DNA from: Psococerastis gibbosa
Taxonomy: Eukaryota > Arthropoda > Insecta > Psocodea > Psocidae
Assembly (NCBI GenBank): GCA_963971405.1
Contig: OZ020487.1
Location: 16,403,344-16,467,343 of the forward strand
Direction: 5' to 3'
Length of the DNA: 64,000 bases
The position numbers and the translations under genes are program-made. The notes below the pieces were generated by a model. It had not been told where the DNA came from, did not search any database, and worked only from the letters and a program-made list of their open reading frames with translations. The first letter of the stretch is position 1. Each line of letters opens with the position of its first letter. This document shows, in pieces, positions 36,652-47,745 of this stretch.

Positions 36652-36959
36652 AATAATATTTAATCGTATTAACCGAGAAATATCGGTTTGCTTTTGTTCT
36701 ATTGTGCGAAGTATACATTCAATGTAACCTTCATTTACACAAGTAACCTCCAATTAGGAATTAAACGCTGCGACGGCCTGGCCGGCATTCGTGCAGGTGT
36801 TATAATTGCAGTGCTCCTAATTAGAAGACAACCGGAAGAACCTAGAAGAAACGTTCCTCTACATTTTGATGCACATTATGTAGCCGTCGCTAACACCAAT
36901 TAGTTTTGGAATTTGATTAGTAAAAAATAACAGACACTGAGGATGTCACGTAGAATTAA

Positions 36960-37075
36960 TTCCGAAGTGGTCGATTGGCCTAGTTGGGTGTAAGAGAGGG
37001 CCTTATGGCGGTCCCATCTATAAAAAAGTCATTATTTATTTATTATTTATTTATAATAATAATAATAATAAACTT
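36960..37075 (+). repeat. tRNA-SINE 3' fragment with A/T microsatellite tail
   Basis: CTAGTTGGGTGTAAGAGAGG matches the 3' body of the tRNA-SINE family in plus orientation, followed by (TTAT)n and (ATA)n. Confidence 0.55.
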
Positions 37076-37729
37076 CTTATATTTACGGGGCGAGACTTAA
37101 GACTAAGAAGTCTTTTTCTGCCTAACCCACGTCCAAAAACAATACAATTTCCAAAATACATACGCTTAACTTAAACAATCTTATTCTAACAATGCATAAA
37201 AAGAACTTATTCTAAACGTGGTTGTAAAAAGACATACAGTAAATACCTATATGCCTAGACAGTAATCGTATTCTAAAGCTATTCTGTTCCTAGCAATTTT
37301 TTCAATAACTGGCTTTTCAACCCAATAATGTGCATTAAACTTTATAGGATCATTTCTTCTAAGCAACGAGTCATTTTTTATTACGTCACTATCAATATTA
37401 CCTCTGAAATTTATTTTCTTAAAAAAAAAAATGGGGTTACTTAACTCCATGACCATTCCAGCACTCTTCCTCGGCAGGGGGAGGATTCTGATAATATTAC
37501 AAAAAAATATTGTTATGAAGTTGCATATGGAAAAGTAGTCAGCTAATTTTTTACTGCACTACAAAATACTTTCAAGTGTTCCACGTGATGGAATTAACCC
37601 AGTTAAGGTTCGATTGAAAATGTAATATCTGTTTCCGGCCCACAAGATCATTCCAACAGATTTTTTTTAGGACACAGCTTTTAGGTGCACAACGTTGGCA
37701 TGGAACCATGGTGTGACATGATAACACGC

Positions 37730-37830
37730 TTAGGCAGTCTAAGTGCGTGTCGAGTCCTGGACCACCTCCGAATTGATCGTGTGGCTTTACTATGTCCCCC
37801 AATCCACTATAATCAGGAGGTCCACCCTGT
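37730..37830 (+). repeat. Fragment related to the 3' half of the 5S-like SINE
   Basis: The stretch around CCTCCGAATTGATCGTGTGG and ATAATCAGGAGGTCCAC matches the distal half of the SINE family with moderate divergence. No tail or target duplication was seen. Confidence 0.55.
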
Positions 37831-38449
37831 CAGTCAACTCCCCTTCTCCCCAAGGTGAAGGAGTCCGCTCTTAGGGTGCCTCTAGCTAATATACAGACTC
37901 ACTCCTGACAGGGTTGCTTAAAAGCAGGCGTTGGAAAACAACAAGCAAAAAACCGCGATCTTTGATTTTGATAAAAAAAAGTGCCCAAAATGGCTTTAAC
38001 CTGAGTGGATGAATATTGTAGGATATGTTTTATCCGAGCGGGCGTGGCACAGGCACGATTTCTTCGTAGGATGGTGGTCAGGCGGGCCGCGCCTTCGGAA
38101 CATCTCTTTTGAGGTCAAAATCGAGAATAGAACTTCCTACGTTGCGCCAATTCTAAGACGAAGTTTCACTCCAAAAAAATTGATATTATCTAACGGTATA
38201 TTTAGGAGATAGGAAGATCTTCTTCTTCAGCCAACGCCCGTCCTTGGCTGGTAGGCCATTTGACGCCGAGCCGCATAGTAGAGCTGGGCCAATCCCTCCT
38301 GTGTCGTAGTTCGGTTTTCTACCTCGGTGATCGACATTCCCCTCCCCTTGGAAGCAGAAATAGATAGGAAGATAAAAGTTACTTCATTTCCTTTTTAGAG
38401 GATAAGGAACATAGATATTGTCATATTGATCACCCCTGGATCAGTCAGT

Positions 38450-38720
38450 ATCCTTTTTTTATTTAATTTACTACGTAAGCTATTAAGATTTGGTCCAGGA
38501 AAGTTGTAGAGGCCTACTTCATACACAATTGAATATTATAAGGGATTTTTACTGTTTGGGGCTGCCATTCTCCATGAATTTTACAATACGTGAAATTTTG
38601 TCCTCCTCTAAGTTCATTAAATAATGTGATATTGTGCATGAAGTAGCCCTCTACAACTTTTATAGTCCATATTTGTGAAAACCAACAACAAAAGTACAAA
38701 AGGTCATGAGCACTCTTCAG
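38450..38720. repeat. Decayed relative of the TTAA-type MITE
   Basis: Retains TTTAATTTACTACGTAAGC, GTTGTAGAGGCCTACTTCAT and the inverse GAAGTAGCCCTCTACAAC, the inner palindrome of the family; the outer ends are lost. Confidence 0.5.
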
Positions 38721-39590
38721 AATGAAAAGTACCCATTTTGGGACACAGTCGCATAACATCGTTAAATAGATGTACCTGCTTATAATTATAATTGTACAAT
38801 AGTTATGTATCACACATGTAAATTATGATAAGCATAGTTAAGTAAGTTAATTTGCATATTATTGGACTTTGTTTGCAAATAAACGCTTATTTATTTTATT
38901 TTATTTATTAACATTTCAAAACTCGAAAGTGGCAGCATACTAAAGTCCAAACCCATATTTTATCGGTACAGGAAGTAGTAGCTAGCTATTCACACGCCAC
39001 ACACCTACGAGTATCTCAGCACCTGTTGATGCATTTACCATCTTTATTGGGCACTTTGAATTATTGTATTGCGGAAGGGAGCAGTTTATTAAGCAGTAAG
39101 ACATGTAACAGTTTGATTAACACAACAAGTGTCTCCCTACACACATGCCGCACTCAACATTTTGGATTTGAGCCAGTAGCACACATGCAGCGCAGCGGGG
39201 TCACATGAATGCATGTAGTGTCAACAATTTTTGTTTGTAATCAGTACACGGTTGGGTTATATCCAAAAAAAATTCATTGGATTTTATGCATTATTTCGTC
39301 CAAATGATTCTTCATTAATGGATGGACGTGGGTTAAAATACAGTAGTATGTATGCAAGTTTTCAGCCAAAATAAAGTTATTGCCTGCCATTTTGCTGTTT
39401 CATGTCAGCATGGACAAGCTTTTTTATTGCAAGGGGGGGGGGGTCCGATTCTTTCGCGAACTAGGTTAAAGCGCGCGGATGCCTTTTAGATTTTATTTTT
39501 GTCATCGGTAATCATGTCTCAGCTCGTTGTAGCCGATGTGGGTTGACACTGAAGACGTATACCAGTTTGCCAGTGGCCAAAATTCATACG

Positions 39591-39810
39591 GAAACAATAA
39601 ATAAATAAATATTGACTTTTTCTATTACTAAGCCAACCTAGCGGAGTTAGGGCTATATAGTCCTCTCTTACAATCAAGTAGGAAGACCTGGGACCGCCTG
39701 CTTTACATGCCCTCCGAAGCATGGCCGGAAAATGTAGCAAGTGTGGGACTCGAACCAACAACCTATCGGGTAAAAGTTGGAGGCTGTACCACTACTCTAC
39801 ATGTCCTGAC
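39591..39810 (-). mobile_element. tRNA-derived SINE (minus strand)
   Basis: Nearly complete: tail (ATAA)n at the left, B box complement GGACTCGAACC, head at the right end. Confidence 0.8.
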
Positions 39811-40672
39811 AATGCCAATCATGTCGGAAAATTTCAATGTGCTCGTTATCAGGGCAAAACTCAATGGATCACTAAAGATTAGGCTCACGTACATGAAAAG
39901 CCATTCGAAAATGAAAATAATTTTAAATAATTATTAATTGAAATAACAATATATAATCTTGGTAAGGAATACTGACTGCACTTTATGATTCCTATTTGGC
40001 AAAATAGCGCAGAAGAGGTGATGTCTAGACACGTTCACTGTCGACTTCACCCCACACCCTACAATATCTTACAATCCTGCGTATTGTAATTTGGCAAACA
40101 TTAACATGGTCCGAAATTGGAGAAATAAGAAAAATCTGGACTTGGTGGGATTAAAATGGAACCCTCGATCTATGCCTTATCACTTACACCACAAGCCCGC
40201 CACGACCAGAGTTCACTTGATCCTCTATTTCGTGTAGCGTAAGGAGTTTCACGATGGCCCGGCAAAGCATAGGTTGCGGGTTGGAATCCCGCCACGTCCT
40301 GATTTTCTTGATTCTCTATTCCTGTTAACGTGAAGGTGCCCTCTTCAACGTCATTTTAATACAAAAATTGATAATTTGCCTGGTGTATGTTTTGCTGGCC
40401 TGTCCCTTGAATACAAATGCTTGGTGTAACGCTTCATATTCTCTTCAGAAACCTATGTTGCCACTTTTTGAATTTAGTTAAACACGCTTTTACTGTCATA
40501 GGTCATGGAATTGTGAGGAGCAGGACTGTAATTTCCTGTGTTGAATGGTTTTCCTCCACAGTACTTCCATATCCTCTCACTCTCATTCTTTCATTGAGCG
40601 CCGACATACTTCCTATTGACTGCAGCAATTCAGCATCCCTTTTATTAGTTTACAATAGTAGTTTTATATAAT

Positions 40673-41085
40673 AACGATGGCTTTCACGGCCAGAGTCTAA
40701 TAAGGGGACAGAAGAATCCGGGCTAATAGGCCGTGGTCGATTTGAAAGTAAGCTTCCAAACGTTTCTTCAACCACTGCGGTTGACATCTTCAGTGGCACT
40801 ACGTACACTTCTAAGGTTGTAAATAGAATATGGTTTCCAGCCCTCAGCAAAACAACAACAAAGAGAATGACGCCAACGAGCCAATTTGAAACCCAAACGC
40901 CTGCGCACCAACCACACCTGCACCAACTCAGTCAGTACCTCCACGATACAACCTTAGAAGTGTACGTGTTCGTAGTGCCACTGAAGATGTCGGCCGCAGT
41001 TGTTGACGAAACGTTTGGAAGCTTACTTTCAAATCGGCCACGGCCTGTTAGTCCGGATTCTTCTATCCCCTTAATAGTTGTTTTG
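40673..41085. repeat. Foldback repeat carrying two hammerhead-like motifs
   Basis: Two arms of about 180 bp in inverse orientation (CGGCCGTGGTCGATTTGAAA-type sequence at both ends). Each arm holds a CTGAAGATGTC...GACGAAAC-type core, at 40762-40793 (minus) and 40981-41012 (plus). Related pieces are at 25490, 49129, 49210, 53589, 62524 and 62610. Confidence 0.65.
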
Positions 41086-41144
41086 ACGGGTTAAGCTAAA
41101 TTATATGCCGTATTTTTTTTTGTATTTTAAAAAGATTATACGCG

Positions 41145-41285
41145 TAAAAACAATTCAATAAATGTATCCGAATAATCTCTTCAGCCGTCTCTAGATAATA
41201 CCTGTGTTGAGTTACGACAGGTCACCGATGGCATGGTGTGTACAAGTATGAACCAGCTACCACTATGCCATCGAAGGCCATTGGA
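41145..41285 (+). repeat. Short interspersed repeat (same family as 9110)
   Basis: Plus-strand copy directly after the foldback repeat. Confidence 0.55.
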
Positions 41286-41648
41286 CACATATTTAGATAC
41301 AGTATTGTTTCTTAAAATAATTGGGGTGTGTAGGTTAATTACGCTGAGTTGAGCTATACGTCATAGCAGAATAATCACGTTAAGTTGACTGAGACATACT
41401 GTGGAAAAGTTACGCGCGGACAACAGTCATCGCACAAATGATTTATTCATTTGTAATATGACTGTTGATCGCTTATGTCTCATTCAACTTAACTTGATTT
41501 TTCTTCTGTGACGTATGGCTAAAAAAAGGTTTTATTATATGAATTATAGGATGTTGTTATATACTATACATTTAAGGTTGCCAAGTTTTACATCAAAGAA
41601 AATTGTGTCTTTTATAATTTATTTATTTATGGGAGGAAAGGATTTTTA

Positions 41649-41918
41649 GGCGGCAATTCCACCGACGAATTTACTTCATTTGTGATTTGAGATTTTTTTT
41701 GTTTGTTTTGTTTTAAGGAGACTATATTATGTAGATACTTAACTTATCATTTTAAATAAATTATAATATGGTAGAGACTTATTAATAATGTCTGCTACCA
41801 TAATATAACTTAATTTATAATAGATAAGTTAAGTATCTACATAACAGTCTCCTTAAAACAAAACAAACAAAAAATCTCAAATCACAAATGAAGTAAATTC
41901 GCCGGTGGAATTGCCGCC
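41649..41918. mobile_element. Palindromic MITE
   Basis: 270 bp, ends GGCGGCAATTCCACCGACG and its near-perfect complement; arms of about 130 bp. TA(A)/TTA sequence borders it. Confidence 0.78.
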
Positions 41919-42502
41919 TAATCTAAGGAAAGAAGTAGATAGGCATACAATTCTTAGACACGAGTAAGCTTCCATGATTTTTCCCTGTCTGATCTCTGCA
42001 AACGTCTACAAAACAAAATTATTGGTTTTTAATGTTGATACGTATCCTGGCTACGGCCTTGACTACCTCCTCTAACTAGTCCCAGTATTGGCACCCCATT
42101 CTCACCAAATATAAACGTCCCTGCTGCATTACACACTGTTTTGCGCCCAGGCCATGTCTAATTAATATATGCTCATAAACTATTTAGCATACCTCACTTA
42201 CAAGTATGCATCCGGAAAAGTCTAGGCTGTTCCGGCATGGTATGGTTAAACTGTCTGTTATCTCGGCGATCGATAATCCAATAAAGGCCCATCAATAATG
42301 AATTAACGTGTCAGGGCTGCAAAGGTTCGTCAAAAAGTTGGGAAACAATGCAGGTCACCTGCTCAACGGTAACCACGTGTCTCGCAATGTTGTCACTTAT
42401 CTGTTCCCTGGACTGTTTATGATAGTCACTACTGGGAAGACAGTGTTCATTGTTCGTTGCCTTAGTTATAATTGTATTCTATGTATTACCGTTTCCAATA
42501 TA

Positions 42503-42526
42503 ATTCATTCATTCATTCATTCATTC
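42503..42526. repeat. (TTCA)n microsatellite
   Basis: Five to six TTCA/CATT units about 400 bp before KLF exon 2. Confidence 0.85.
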
Positions 42527-42933
42527 TTATCGAAGGATTGGTGGTTTATATGGAGCCTCCAATGAACAACGTAGCCTAGTTAATTTACATAATAGCAGTC
42601 GGAACAGATAAAGTTAAACACAATTTCTGTGCCGTTTACAGCAGATTAACTTAACACCGGGAATAGGATTAAATTATTATCAATAAACCCCAATTCATTC
42701 GTTAAGAAAGAGCAAAATGCTCGGCTATATTCTTGGTTAGTTTTTAATTTTCCACCCTTTCTCAACTTTCCTGTTGAAAAACGCTTGCGCCCAACTAATC
42801 ACAACATTGGGATTCGACGTCTTAGTTACTCTATGGATTTATATACGAAAGTACTCCAATTCACGGACGCTTATTCCCTTCGGGGATGATGGTTTACACT
42901 AGAAGTATGAATTTTTTTTCTAATTTGTTTCAG

Positions 42934-43084
42934 GTGAACGTCCATTCCCGTGCCAGTGGCCGTCGTGTGGGAAAAGGTTCGCGCGTTCAGACGAGTTGGC
43001 CAGGCATTTGAGGACACATACAGGCGAGAAAAATTTCTCCTGTCCCATCTGCGACAAGAAATTTATGCGCTCCGACCATTTAAG
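42934..43084 (+). CDS. KLF13: Krueppel-like factor, exon 2 (zinc finger 2 and most of 3)
   Basis: Follows a TTTCAG acceptor and ends at AAG|GTTAGT. Phase 1 in and phase 2 out match exons 1 and 3 exactly, so the reading frame continues across a 39-kb intron. It encodes the linker GERPFP, the second C2H2 finger (Cys122, Cys127, His140, His144, with the DNA-reading segment RSDELARH), the linker TGEKNF and the third finger as far as RSDHL. These residues are the canonical KLF/Sp base-contact positions. The exon is GC-richer than its surroundings, as expected for constrained coding sequence in an AT-rich intron landscape. Confidence 0.92.
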
Positions 43085-43732
43085 GTTAGTTGAGTTACCT
43101 TTTAATGACGGCTCCGAACGTCCTTCTGACAAATAAATTGCAGATAAAAATTATGAGTATGAGTATTATCGGTACTTCAAAATCCGTCATTTTTTATTTT
43201 TAGTTTGGTTTACTACATAATTTATTAAAGAATTAGTCTATTTCTTACTTCATATCAAAAGATATTTTTATATTATCGTAATATAATTTGTCTCACTGGC
43301 GGTTTCTGGATGACGGCTGAGGGGGGCACCAAGGCACTCACTAGTAAAATTAATAAGAATAAAATGTATAGAGGCTCGGAATGTAAATAAGAGATGCGAT
43401 TAGCACGGTTTTTTTTTGGCTTTGGAGACATTCAGCCATGATCCAAGTTTCATTAATTTATCCGTCGAAATTGCAAGCAATAATAAATCCATCAAGGATG
43501 CTAAACACAGAGACATCACTCAGGAGCTGAATATAATATGTGAAAGGAACTGTGGTCTGCGTAGTTGGCACGGTTAATGTAGGCAGATTGATTCAAGATG
43601 GCTATGGAAAAACAAAACTTGTGTTTTGTCTACTTATCGATTTATCTTTTTAGAACGGAACTGGATTGTGTTGTGCCATATGCAATTGTAATTAGTTAAA
43701 ACGTAACCACTAAATGTCTTATTTGTTTACAG

Positions 43733-43865
43733 TAAACACGCCAGAAGACATCCAAACTTCGATCCAACTGTGCTGCGACAACGCAGAACTCCAGCCAAGA
43801 CAACGTCTTCGGATGCGTCCAGCGACGAGGCCCCCTCCCTCAGCTCGGAGCCGTCGTCGCCATAG
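43733..43865 (+). CDS. KLF13: Krueppel-like factor, exon 3 (C terminus)
   Basis: Begins after TTTACAG. The first base completes a Ser codon, giving SKHARRHPNFDPTVLR, which finishes the third finger (His168, His172). KHARRHPxFxPxxL after finger 3 is typical of KLF9/13/16 rather than KLF10/11 or KLF3/8/12. A short Ser/Asp/Pro-rich tail ends in SSEPSSP and a TAG stop at 43863-43865. Intron 2 (43085-43732, 648 bp) is AT-rich with no recognised element. The presumed 3' UTR runs into a composite palindromic MITE about 160 bp downstream. Confidence 0.9.
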
Positions 43866-44023
43866 CCTGGCAGCGAAGAGGACTTGATGGCCAATGTATA
43901 GGAGCTGAACCGTGTGATTCCGGATACATAGTTCCTTATTTTCATCCTAGGTTTGAAAGGTCGATGGAGACGGAACCTGTGTAGTCCTGAGAAGTCTGAC
44001 TTGCGAAATGTACCTTGTACTTA

Positions 44024-44407
44024 GGCGCCCATTCCATTGACCGGCTATGGCTATTTCCAACAACGGTGACGTGGTAGCAGACATTCAAGACTTAGGTAGC
44101 GTTTCCACCGACCTCGCATTGCAGATTGCAAATGACATTGACGGACATGTTTGTTTTTCTTTTTATAGAAATCTATTAAAATGTTTGTAATTAACATATC
44201 CCATGAAGCCATTTTTTAATTTTAGTTTGTTTGTTTGTGATTTTACTGTATGATCATTGATCAATTTTAACTATGGCATAGAGGAAAATAAACATTTCCG
44301 TCAATTCTGCAATGCGAGGTCGGTGGAGACGCCACCTAAGTCTTGAATGTCTGCTACCACGTCACGGTTTTTGGAAATAGCCCTAGCCGGTCAATGGAAT
44401 GGGCACC
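44024..44407. mobile_element. Composite nested palindromic MITE, copy 3
   Basis: 384 bp flanked by TTA on both sides, about 160 bp after the KLF stop codon and possibly within its 3' UTR. An AATAAA-containing stretch lies in its interior near 44288. Confidence 0.82.
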
Positions 44408-44583
44408 TTATGAGGGTGGTTCACTGCTGGGATGGACAAATTTGTTTATGTTGGCGATTGTTATACATCGTACGTTTTTTCGGATGTAAGGGAAGGGGTT
44501 TAACAGAATACAAATGAATTACTCACAAATATAATACTTGCTATTTAGGAACGGAATTTCACCAACCGTGTATCATAGGTTAA

Positions 44584-45226
44584 GAGTGTTCATCCCGTAT
44601 AAAATTGGCTGCCCGAAGTTTAATACTTGTTATTTTTTATTTAATTAACCAAGTAAGTTATTAAAATATTGGTCCATTTAAGTTGTAGAAGACTGCTTTA
44701 TGCATCATATCATCTTCTCGAGTCGCAATCCAGGGATTGGTTTGCAGCGAATGTTGTATTCTTCTCCTCTCTTGTCTGTTTTGTGAGGTCTTTTCAGTCC
44801 TATATATATGTGTCGCACCCTAGGTCCTTCATGACATCCTCTAGGTACTCCTCCCTCTGTCGTCCTCTTGAGTTCGTGCCTTCATCCATACCCTCAGTGA
44901 TGTTCTTGAGGAGCCCTTCGTGTCTCAGAATATGCCCCATCCTTTGCCTCTTCTTGTTGAAATGGTGGGCATGACAGCTCTTTTTTCGTATATTCTATGG
45001 AGCACTTCTTCAAGATTCTTCTGTAGCACCACAACTAATCATATAACAGGGTATTATTAATTTTTTGTTTGCTAGTTTTTTTTCATAGTATCTACTTTAC
45101 GTGAAATTGTAGCCCTTATCATTTTTATGAAAAAGCTACTTAAGCTTTTTGTTAATTAATTAAAAAATAAGGAGTCTCTAAAAACAACGGATTTTGTGGT
45201 ACCTATTTCCTACGAGACGTACACTT
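44584..45226. mobile_element. Diverged TTAA-type MITE with a LINE fragment inserted
   Basis: Borders TTAA on both sides. The left part (AAAATTGGCTGCCCGAAGTT) and right part (TTCCTACGAGACGTACAC) are recognisable but decayed; 44707-45030 is a later LINE insertion. Confidence 0.65.
44707..45030 (-). mobile_element. LINE RT C-terminal fragment inside a TTAA MITE
   Basis: The minus strand encodes VLHRIYEKRAVMP (one frame) and RMGHILRHEGLLKNITEGMD plus RGRQREEYLEDVMKDLG (another), the post-RT tail common in insect non-LTR elements. ATCATAT occurs on both sides (44700-44706 region and about 45035), consistent with a target duplication. It interrupts the MITE 44584-45226. Confidence 0.7.
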
Positions 45227-46647
45227 TTAATGGCAATCTATACAGTAAATTTTGCAAAAGCCAGTTGGCCAATTTAACTCATTCGTTCATTCATGGGTTC
45301 CACACCATTCTAAGTGGCGCCTACTTCGTTAACGGCGCAAAGGGTTGACATTCGATAGTGTATGATTTGAAATTCCAGTTCGGATGAACAAGACGACATG
45401 TAATTAAATTAGTTTCTTTCGGAACTATAAGAATGCCAGAGGATTGATTATGTATTAATAATGTGTTTGATGTATGATCTGAACCAACCTAAGTTGAGTC
45501 TTGAGCAGCCTACAGGCATAAATAATACAAGCTTTCTCAAAACGCCGTCCCTCTACCCGGATGATTGACAATTGAGTAGACTGTTTACAAACATGGCCAA
45601 CTCCTAGTTTTAGAATTTTTCAGGAGAGCGGATTTTCTGTTGAAAATTGCATTAAGTGTATAGCTAACCCCAAACTTCTCAGCGCTTCTGTGCGCAATCT
45701 GGCTGCTTTTGTCACTTTATTTTACTACGTGCAGGTGGACATTAAAATTTTCTGCAAGGTCGGATCAAACCCCAATTTTGGGAAAAAATGGAGTTGGCCA
45801 TGTTTGTAACCAAGCTCCTCAATTATTCGATATTGTTTGTATATTACCCGGGGAAAGCTTGTGTTACTATTTTAATGATGTTTGAGAATGCTTAACTAGG
45901 AAATCATTAATTCAGTTAGTATACCCAATTTCATTCCATTAAATTGATTATTAATATTAAGTTGGCTTCTGATGATCCGAGAATACTGGAATGGTCAGTA
46001 GGGCTGCGCTATGTTATATTGTATACATTATATATACTTGAATATTATGTATTATCCCCTACTTGCCCTTTAAAATGTTAAGATGTGTACCAAAAAATGA
46101 CTTGGTCATGAGTGTCAAGGTTGTGCTGCATATTATGCATGTATGATTGATTTTTACGGTAGCTCCGACCGTCGTTTTGACAATTATAAGGCAGATATTT
46201 CAAAATATTTTATTAACTAAGAATCAGCGAGTCAATTGGACGAAGTTAGTTCATTATTTTTTGTTCTTTGTTTGTCTTCATTATCTTAGTGGCTGTGGAA
46301 CGATCAATTAATCAATTTCGTCAAATTCCTTCCTTACAAAATAATTTGAAATTGAAATAAGTTGAACAATGCTTTAAAGTTGGGTAAATCGTAATAGTAG
46401 CCCGAAGACATATTTTTTTTTTTTTTTTTTTATCACTATGCTGACCCTGACGACCTATAATTAGTCGATTTTTATTGGTATACAAGAATGCAAGTCTTAT
46501 TTTGAGCCTTTGATTGGTTGTTATGCATTTAGAACTTTCAAAATTAGATGAAATGCGCTTCTGTTATTATTGTTGCTGAAGTCATCTTTTATTCTACTTA
46601 ATGTATAGCACATCGTAAAATATTTCATTTTCATACTTCATTGTTTA

Positions 46648-47028
46648 GAGGACATGCTACGTAGAAAATGAGCACCCCAAAATTTGTTGTTTTTATGGAC
46701 TTTTTATTTTTTATTTAATTAACAAAGCAAGTCATTAAAGATTTGGCTCATGGAAGTTCGTGCATCATATAATCGGGTATTTTTACTTTTTGGTTTTGTA
46801 GTTTTCCCAAAAATTCCGGAATACGCATAATTTTAGTCCGTTCTGGTATTTATGAAAGAACTAAGGTACCAAAAATTTAATATTTCCTATTACATGATGC
46901 ATGAAGCAGTCTTCTACAACTTCCATGAGCCAATTTTTTAATGACATGCATTGTTAATTAAATAAAAAATAAAATGTCAATAAAAACAACTAATTTTGGG
47001 GTGCTATTTTTCTACGTAGCATTACCTC
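46648..47028. mobile_element. TTAA-type MITE (GAGGACATGCTACGTAG family)
   Basis: 381 bp; TTTA to the left and TTAA to the right. Closely matches 16356-16734 and the modules at 10376. Confidence 0.75.
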
Positions 47029-47317
47029 TTAACATCGATCGATTACTAAAATAATGTTATTAACATTACTTAACCCTTTCTAGTCTATTACTCTCAAAAT
47101 TCATTTGCGGGTCGTAAGGGTTAATGTATTGACGGCAATGTATAATTACAATCTGATTGGAAAAACACACCTGTACTGCTCTGCTAAAAATTACTATAAC
47201 TTGTAAATAATGAAACGAATATTTACTTTATTTTGTAAAATATCCATTATATTTAGTAAAACTTGGTTACTTTTGGTGCGTTGGAAATATCCTTGGATAA
47301 AGTGTAAATTAGGGTAA

Positions 47318-47745
47318 GGCGCCCATTCCACATACGTACATCGTCAATGAAAATTATGAAATTGAAGGACATTTCAATTTTACTCTATGCCATTGTTAAA
47401 ATTGATCATAGAGTAAAGTCACAAACAATGAAACAAACAATCTAAAATTAAAAAATGGCGTCATGGGATATGACAAGTACAACTATTTTAATTGATTTCT
47501 CTAAAAAGAAAGCATTTCTGTATAAAAATTATAATAAGGTTTAAATAAATAATAAGGCGACGAAGAAAACAAATACAATTTCAAGAAACAAATGCAAACA
47601 AATTTCAAAAATTTGGCGCATACGCTTCAATTGAAAATTGTCAGTTTTTGAAGAAACATATGGAATGGCCGCCATCAATGAGAAATTGAAATGTCCTTCA
47701 ATTTCATAATTTTCATTGATGTTGTACGTATATGGAATACCCGCC
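47318..47745. mobile_element. Palindromic MITE with TAA duplication
   Basis: 428 bp, left end GGCGCCCATTCCACATACG, right end complementary, TAA on both sides. Its interior shares the ACTCTATGCCATTG and AAAAAATGGCGTCATG stretches with the composite MITEs. Confidence 0.78.

Larger units (their letters stand above)
3801..42933 (+). other. Giant first intron of the KLF gene (39.1 kb)
   Basis: Bounded by G|GTAAGT at 3801 and TTTCAG|GTG at 42931-42933, with matching phase. Everything between is transposon-derived, simple-repeat or unrecognised AT-rich DNA; no third gene was found inside. Gaps of more than 300 bases with no recognised element include 3866-4838, 6401-6750, 7141-7581, 7874-8559, 8712-9110, 9271-10375, 11736-12990, 13847-15355, 15746-16355, 17231-18039, 18761-19634, 20497-21198, 21577-22880, 23106-23570, 23731-24384, 24551-25490, 38721-39590, 39811-40672 and 41919-42933. 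They hold only homopolymer tracts, short A/T microsatellites and decayed repeat debris. Confidence 0.85.
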
